Shown here: piece after piece, positions 36,701 to 39,483 of the stretch
Numbering within the stretch: the stretch's first letter is position 1
Layout of the letters: every line of letters begins with the position of its first letter
Source of the DNA: Ministeria vibrans ATCC 50519
Lineage: Eukaryota > Opisthokonta > Filasterea
Length of the DNA stretch: 39,483 nucleotides
Assembly: GCA_943704425.1 (NCBI GenBank)
Contig: CALSCP010001920.1
Coordinates: 1 to 39,483 of the forward strand
Reading direction: 5' to 3'
The notes under the pieces: generated by a model
What the model saw: the letters and a program-made list of their open reading frames with translations, nothing else
Databases searched by the model: none
Told to the model about the DNA's origin: nothing
Translations under genes and position numbers: made by a program

Positions 36701-39310
36701 TAATAATAATATAATTAATATAATTAATAATATAATTAATAATATAATTAATAATAATTATTATAATAATAATAATAGTAAGTTATTATTATTAATATTA
36801 TTATTATTATTATCAATTTAGAACGGAACAAACTTTTTGATGTGAAAAAAGTTACCTCATCAAAAAATTTGAGGTGAAAGTAAACCTCGCGAAGGCCACG
36901 CATGCGGAATTCAATGCCATTGTCGTACTGCAGGTTGTGACCGACGTGGAGGCTGGAGACACCCCACTCGTCCGAGTTGCGCCAGTCACTGCCCCAGCTA
37001 AAGTCGGTGTCGCCAAAAGCCGAGTCTTCAAGCATGCTGTCGAGCTTGGCGGAAGCCTCGGCACCCGTGAGACGGCGTTGACGGTAGAGCTCGTTGACGT
37101 CACGCACGGTGCGTGAGACTTGATAGCGGAAGGCGGCGGCACGCTCACGACGGACACGACGGGCCTCCTGATCGACTTCGTGGGCGTCGGCCGTGGTGGG
37201 AGGGTCGCGGTCGGCGTAGCCATTGCGTGAGAGAGTGTGAGCGACGCGACTGGCGGTGCGACGCACTCGCATGTCCTTCTCGTCGTCGTCGTTGTGGAGT
37301 GCGACGACACGCGCAAGCACATCGGGGTGGTTCGCGTCGCTGCGCATAAGAAAGGTGGATAGAGCACGTGTGCGCAAGCGATGGTGGAGCGAAGTGTTGG
37401 AGGCAATGTCAAAGAGAAGATGGCGCGACGCGTCGTCTGGAAAGTGACGCAGATGGGTGATGGCGTGCTCGCGGACCACCATGGGAATGGGAGCGGTTGA
37501 GGTGAAAGCGTCGGGGCCGTAGTCGTCGACGCAGTCGGATGCGGCGTAGTTGACAATGTGGGTGCGTGCAATGGGGTGAGCGGTGTTGCCGAGTGCCGCA
37601 ATAGTGGTGAGCCAGGTGGACTCGTTGTAGACCTGCTCGGCACGCTTGAGCTGCGCGACGAGAGCCCCAATGGCGGCGAGATCGGCGCTATCCGTCTCCG
37701 TTCCATTCTCCATTATACGGATGCGTTGACGCACAAGTGCGCCTAGCATCAACATGGGGTCTGCGTCGTCGGGAGACGCCTTGTGAATGTCGAGGACGCG
37801 CGCGAGAACAGCGGGCGAGACGTGTTCGCTGGCGAGCAGGGCGGTCCAAGCACTGCTGAGCCAGGCGTGGGTAAGGGGACCACCACAGCGACCAAAAATG
37901 CACTCGATGATGGCATGTTGACTCTGGTCGGTGGACACGGTGCCGAGGATCATGAGAAGCGCGTGTTGCCGTTGGTGGGCGACGTGGTGTGCGTCGAGAG
38001 GAGCACGCTGGGCATTGTCGGGCAGGGAGTAGGCGGGGTCGGGAATACCGACAGCCAGGTAACGCTCGAAGATTGTTGTGACGGCCGACGGACAATCGTG
38101 GAGATAGAGGGCGAGAGAGTGGCGTGCCGTGTCGTTGCCAAGCGCCTCCTGGTCGACCCGGCGGATCCAACGCTGCAACGCGAGCTCGTCGTCGCAGGCA
38201 AACGAGTCGTCGGCGCGACGGCGACGGTCCTTGACCTTGCGGCTGTGTTCAAGGTCAACAGCCAAGTCGGCAAAGGGAAGCACGAGCAGGTCGGGGGAGG
38301 AGGATTCGAAGAGCGCACGACGGTGTTGTTGATGAACTTCAAAGTCGCCGTCATCCTCGCTCACAGTGCCCGAGCGCACAAGCGTCACCTGGACCTTTAC
38401 CGAAGCTTTGTGGACGGGTGGAACATGGTACGTAATGGGGTCAAACTCCTGTGTGGAGGTGTTGAGTGAGGAAGTTTATTTTTTTTTTTTTGAAAAATTA
38501 CAAAAAGGAAGACGTCATTCAAATGCTTACTTTAGTGAGTGATGGGACGAGAGGCAGCGCAAGATTATACTCTTGCTCGATAGAGTGAAGTACTTTGGAG
38601 TGCCTGTCGACACGAATGACAGATTTATCGCTGTAGTGGACGTGTTTGGCGAGCGAGGGAGATCGGGCGAGTTGTGCAGCCAAACGACGATGCAAATGGA
38701 GCGGACGCTCGCGATGAAGCTCAAGCAGCGGGCCTGCTTGGTCGGAGGGGGCATGGTAGACGGCGGTGTGGGGACCGTTCACATCGTGTTCGGGGACACG
38801 GGTGCTTTCAGATTGAGACGCAGCAGAGTCAATGTTGATGTTGACAGAGTGCTCTAATGAGGCAACAGCCTTGCGAATGTAAGCCAGGAGATCGTCTGAA
38901 AGGGCGTTGCCGTCAAGCGAGCGACGGCTCACAAGCAGAGAATGGAGACTTTGGGAGTTGGAATCGCGTTTAAGGATTAGGGTGTGGGGCCAAAGCGACG
39001 GTTCGTGCACGAGCGAGTCAGCATGCGACGGAGAGTCGCCAATGTGCTGCTGCACATGGTCGCTCGAGTCGGGGACAAGGCGAAGGCGGCAATGGGACGC
39101 GTCGAGAGTCGACAATTCAACGGTGATTGCGGACGAGGTGGCATGGTTCGCTTGAGGCACGGCCGTGTGCCCGCGCGACTCAGACGGATGCATGGAGGGG
39201 TGTTCGTGCGTGGAGCGCGTTTCAATGCGATAGACGTGCCGCGCGTGTTGGGTCGCAGCAAAAGTCGTTCCGGAGAGGAACAGAAATAGGACGCTGAGCC
39301 AAAAATGCAT
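21756..39310 (-). CDS. Giant LLTP / FN3-like / lectin-like / WSC type I membrane protein
   Basis: Eight exons: 38531-39310, 36856-38448, 36336-36647, 36172-36225, 35666-36085, 35420-35518, 30836-35350, 21756-30746. Every junction is GT-AG and phase 0; the joined frame is 5587 codons plus stop TAG. Modules in order: signal peptide (MHFWLSVLFLFLSGTTFA); vitellogenin-like lipid-transfer region (to about residue 790); Cys-rich region with GRYCCYG and NLFHQYRPINRGSC (about 890-1040), loosely AMOP-like; a Gly/Val-rich beta region (about 1200-1400); FN3-like repeats; fibrinogen-like segment (about 2250-2440); two discoidin-like domains (about 2490-2820); WSC domains (about 2890-3155); many more FN3-like repeats; one transmembrane helix (GAIVGLTIALVIMGCIVVAIL) and an 86-residue tail ending SFRT. 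It would be a very large surface protein binding lipid, glycan or protein partners. No family assignment covers the whole. Two adjacent genes instead of one cannot be excluded without cDNA, although no stop, start or poly-A signal separates the parts. Confidence 0.75.
22000..22090 (-). other. Transmembrane helix and start of cytoplasmic tail of giant protein
   Basis: A hydrophobic helix (TGAIVGLTIALVIMGCIVVA) follows the last extracellular segment. The basic stop-transfer RDHQLKAHGQMK then leads into an 86-residue tail with a REVYDYD patch and Ser-Pro sites (SSPGRSPDYS). Confidence 0.85.
29045..29855 (-). other. WSC carbohydrate-binding domains
   Basis: YVGCYVDEHLAF and YRGCYAHQSSDG begin two WSC-type domains. 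The Cys pattern CRFLC...CMCLASG and CRALCSSYAYFGV...CACGN...CGGDPSVVCGG fits the family. A partial third unit (CNNACSDAGFLYSVV, GGGCYC) lies between them, and CKMACAERGF...CVC follows downstream. Confidence 0.8.
30070..31145 (-). other. Two discoidin/F5-8C-like domains across intron 7
   Basis: The first (NLAYLKPVHATT, then ESAD and ATDGSFSSVFQTGD, HTINLVRIHNRQ) is split by intron 7 (30747-30835). The second starts KNLALERTATATQ, with AIDG, WWQVDLHSSNRVDAVRVYNR and LAEVQVFG. These match the N-LA-x-A, DG, W-x-V-DL, I-x-NR and EV-x-V/F pattern of carbohydrate- or lipid-binding discoidin/fucolectin folds. Confidence 0.75.
31290..31860 (-). other. Fibrinogen-like segment plus Cys-rich linker
   Basis: GRSCEDLKSLNASAP, then a YRVTCDMEAGVDGGWTHIAT core, resembles the start of fibrinogen-related lectin domains (SCxD, then CDMxxxGGWT). 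The usual calcium-site end of the domain is not obvious. Cys-rich sequence (GDECKGNRCKESC, GHCLPGTFCSSGTC) follows. Confidence 0.6.
36682..36814. repeat. Complex AAT/ATT inverted microsatellite in giant-gene intron 2
   Basis: AAT units, several AATATAATTA units and then ATT units fill the 208-nt intron 36648-36855. The first and last blocks are mutually complementary. Confidence 0.88.
36856..39310 (-). other. Vitellogenin-like (large lipid transfer protein) N-terminal region
   Basis: Exons 1-2 (residues 1-791). After a beta-rich first part comes an alpha-helical region with the LLTP pattern: WLTTIAALGNTAHPIARTHI, then MVVREHAITHLRHFPDD, LLFDIASNTSLHHRLRTRAL and STFLMRSDANHPDVLARV. The ALGNxxHP, VRxxAIxxLR and LxxIxxNxxxxxxLRxxA series is characteristic of the lipovitellin helical domain in vitellogenin, apoB and MTP. 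Assignment is by eye. Confidence 0.7.
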
Positions 39311-39483
39311 GTTTGTGGTTCGTTTGTGGGTCGTGCTAAAATGAGAACCAGCGGCAAAAAAAGGTTAGGCGTGCGACCGCAAGGGCACCGAGGTGACAGG
39401 GTCCAGGGTTAGAAGGGATGCCACGGTGTAGGGCGCGAAGAGCTGCGGTACGAATGCGATTGTATAGAAAAAAATTGTTACAC

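Noticed and set aside
39311-39483. A further gene upstream of the giant gene
   Set aside because: The 173 bases to the window end show no exon or start that I can support; they are probably the leader and promoter of the giant gene.

Overview
This is nuclear DNA of a unicellular eukaryote. Genes are split by short GT-AG introns (about 50-160 nt, longer where microsatellites have expanded), stops are the standard TAA/TAG/TGA, coding DNA is fairly GC-rich, and introns and spacers are AT-rich with many (AAT)n/(ATT)n tracts. I cannot name the species. The gene set (ZFPL1, UTP6, Hsp110, MINDY4, a class C-like receptor with TIR domains, a giant WSC/FN3-type membrane protein) suggests a free-living heterotrophic protist, perhaps on the amoebozoan/obazoan side, but this is inference. 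One assembly gap (N run, 17539-17970) is present.

Layout, left to right. (1) 176-1913, minus: indoleamine 2,3-dioxygenase-like gene with a mitochondrial-type N-terminus; its 3' end lies beyond the window. (2) 2140-3793, plus: ZFPL1, a Golgi RING-like membrane protein, with a 33-nt minisatellite in intron 4. (3) 3921-6104, plus: UTP6, an SSU processome subunit. (4) 6280-7569, minus: anhydro-N-acetylmuramic acid kinase (AnmK), a bacterial peptidoglycan-recycling enzyme here carrying two introns. (5) 7851-13432, plus, divergent from AnmK: a predicted receptor of 1658 aa with signal peptide, right-handed beta-helix ectodomain, seven-helix class C GPCR-like domain and two cytoplasmic TIR domains. 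(6) 13596-16819, minus: Hsp110/HSPA4 chaperone. (7) 16938 into the gap, plus: unrecognised gene, divergent from Hsp110. (8) 18094-21333, minus: MINDY4-type deubiquitinase, nine exons. (9) 21756-39310, minus: one predicted gene of eight exons for a 5587-aa type I membrane protein, with a vitellogenin-like N-terminal lipid-transfer module, a cysteine-rich beta region, about twenty FN3-like repeats, fibrinogen-like, discoidin-like and WSC modules, one transmembrane helix and an 86-residue tail.

Most genes are housekeeping. The accessory interest is in two places. AnmK and the beta-helix/7TM/TIR-TIR receptor share a 281-bp divergent promoter region; one would act on bacterial wall sugar and the other looks like a surface sensor coupled to TIR output, so a bacterial-prey or microbe-response role is a reasonable hypothesis. 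The giant lipid-transfer/lectin-like membrane protein fills 45% of the window. All exon joins were worked out by hand from splice signals, reading phase and family resemblance, and have not been checked against transcripts.
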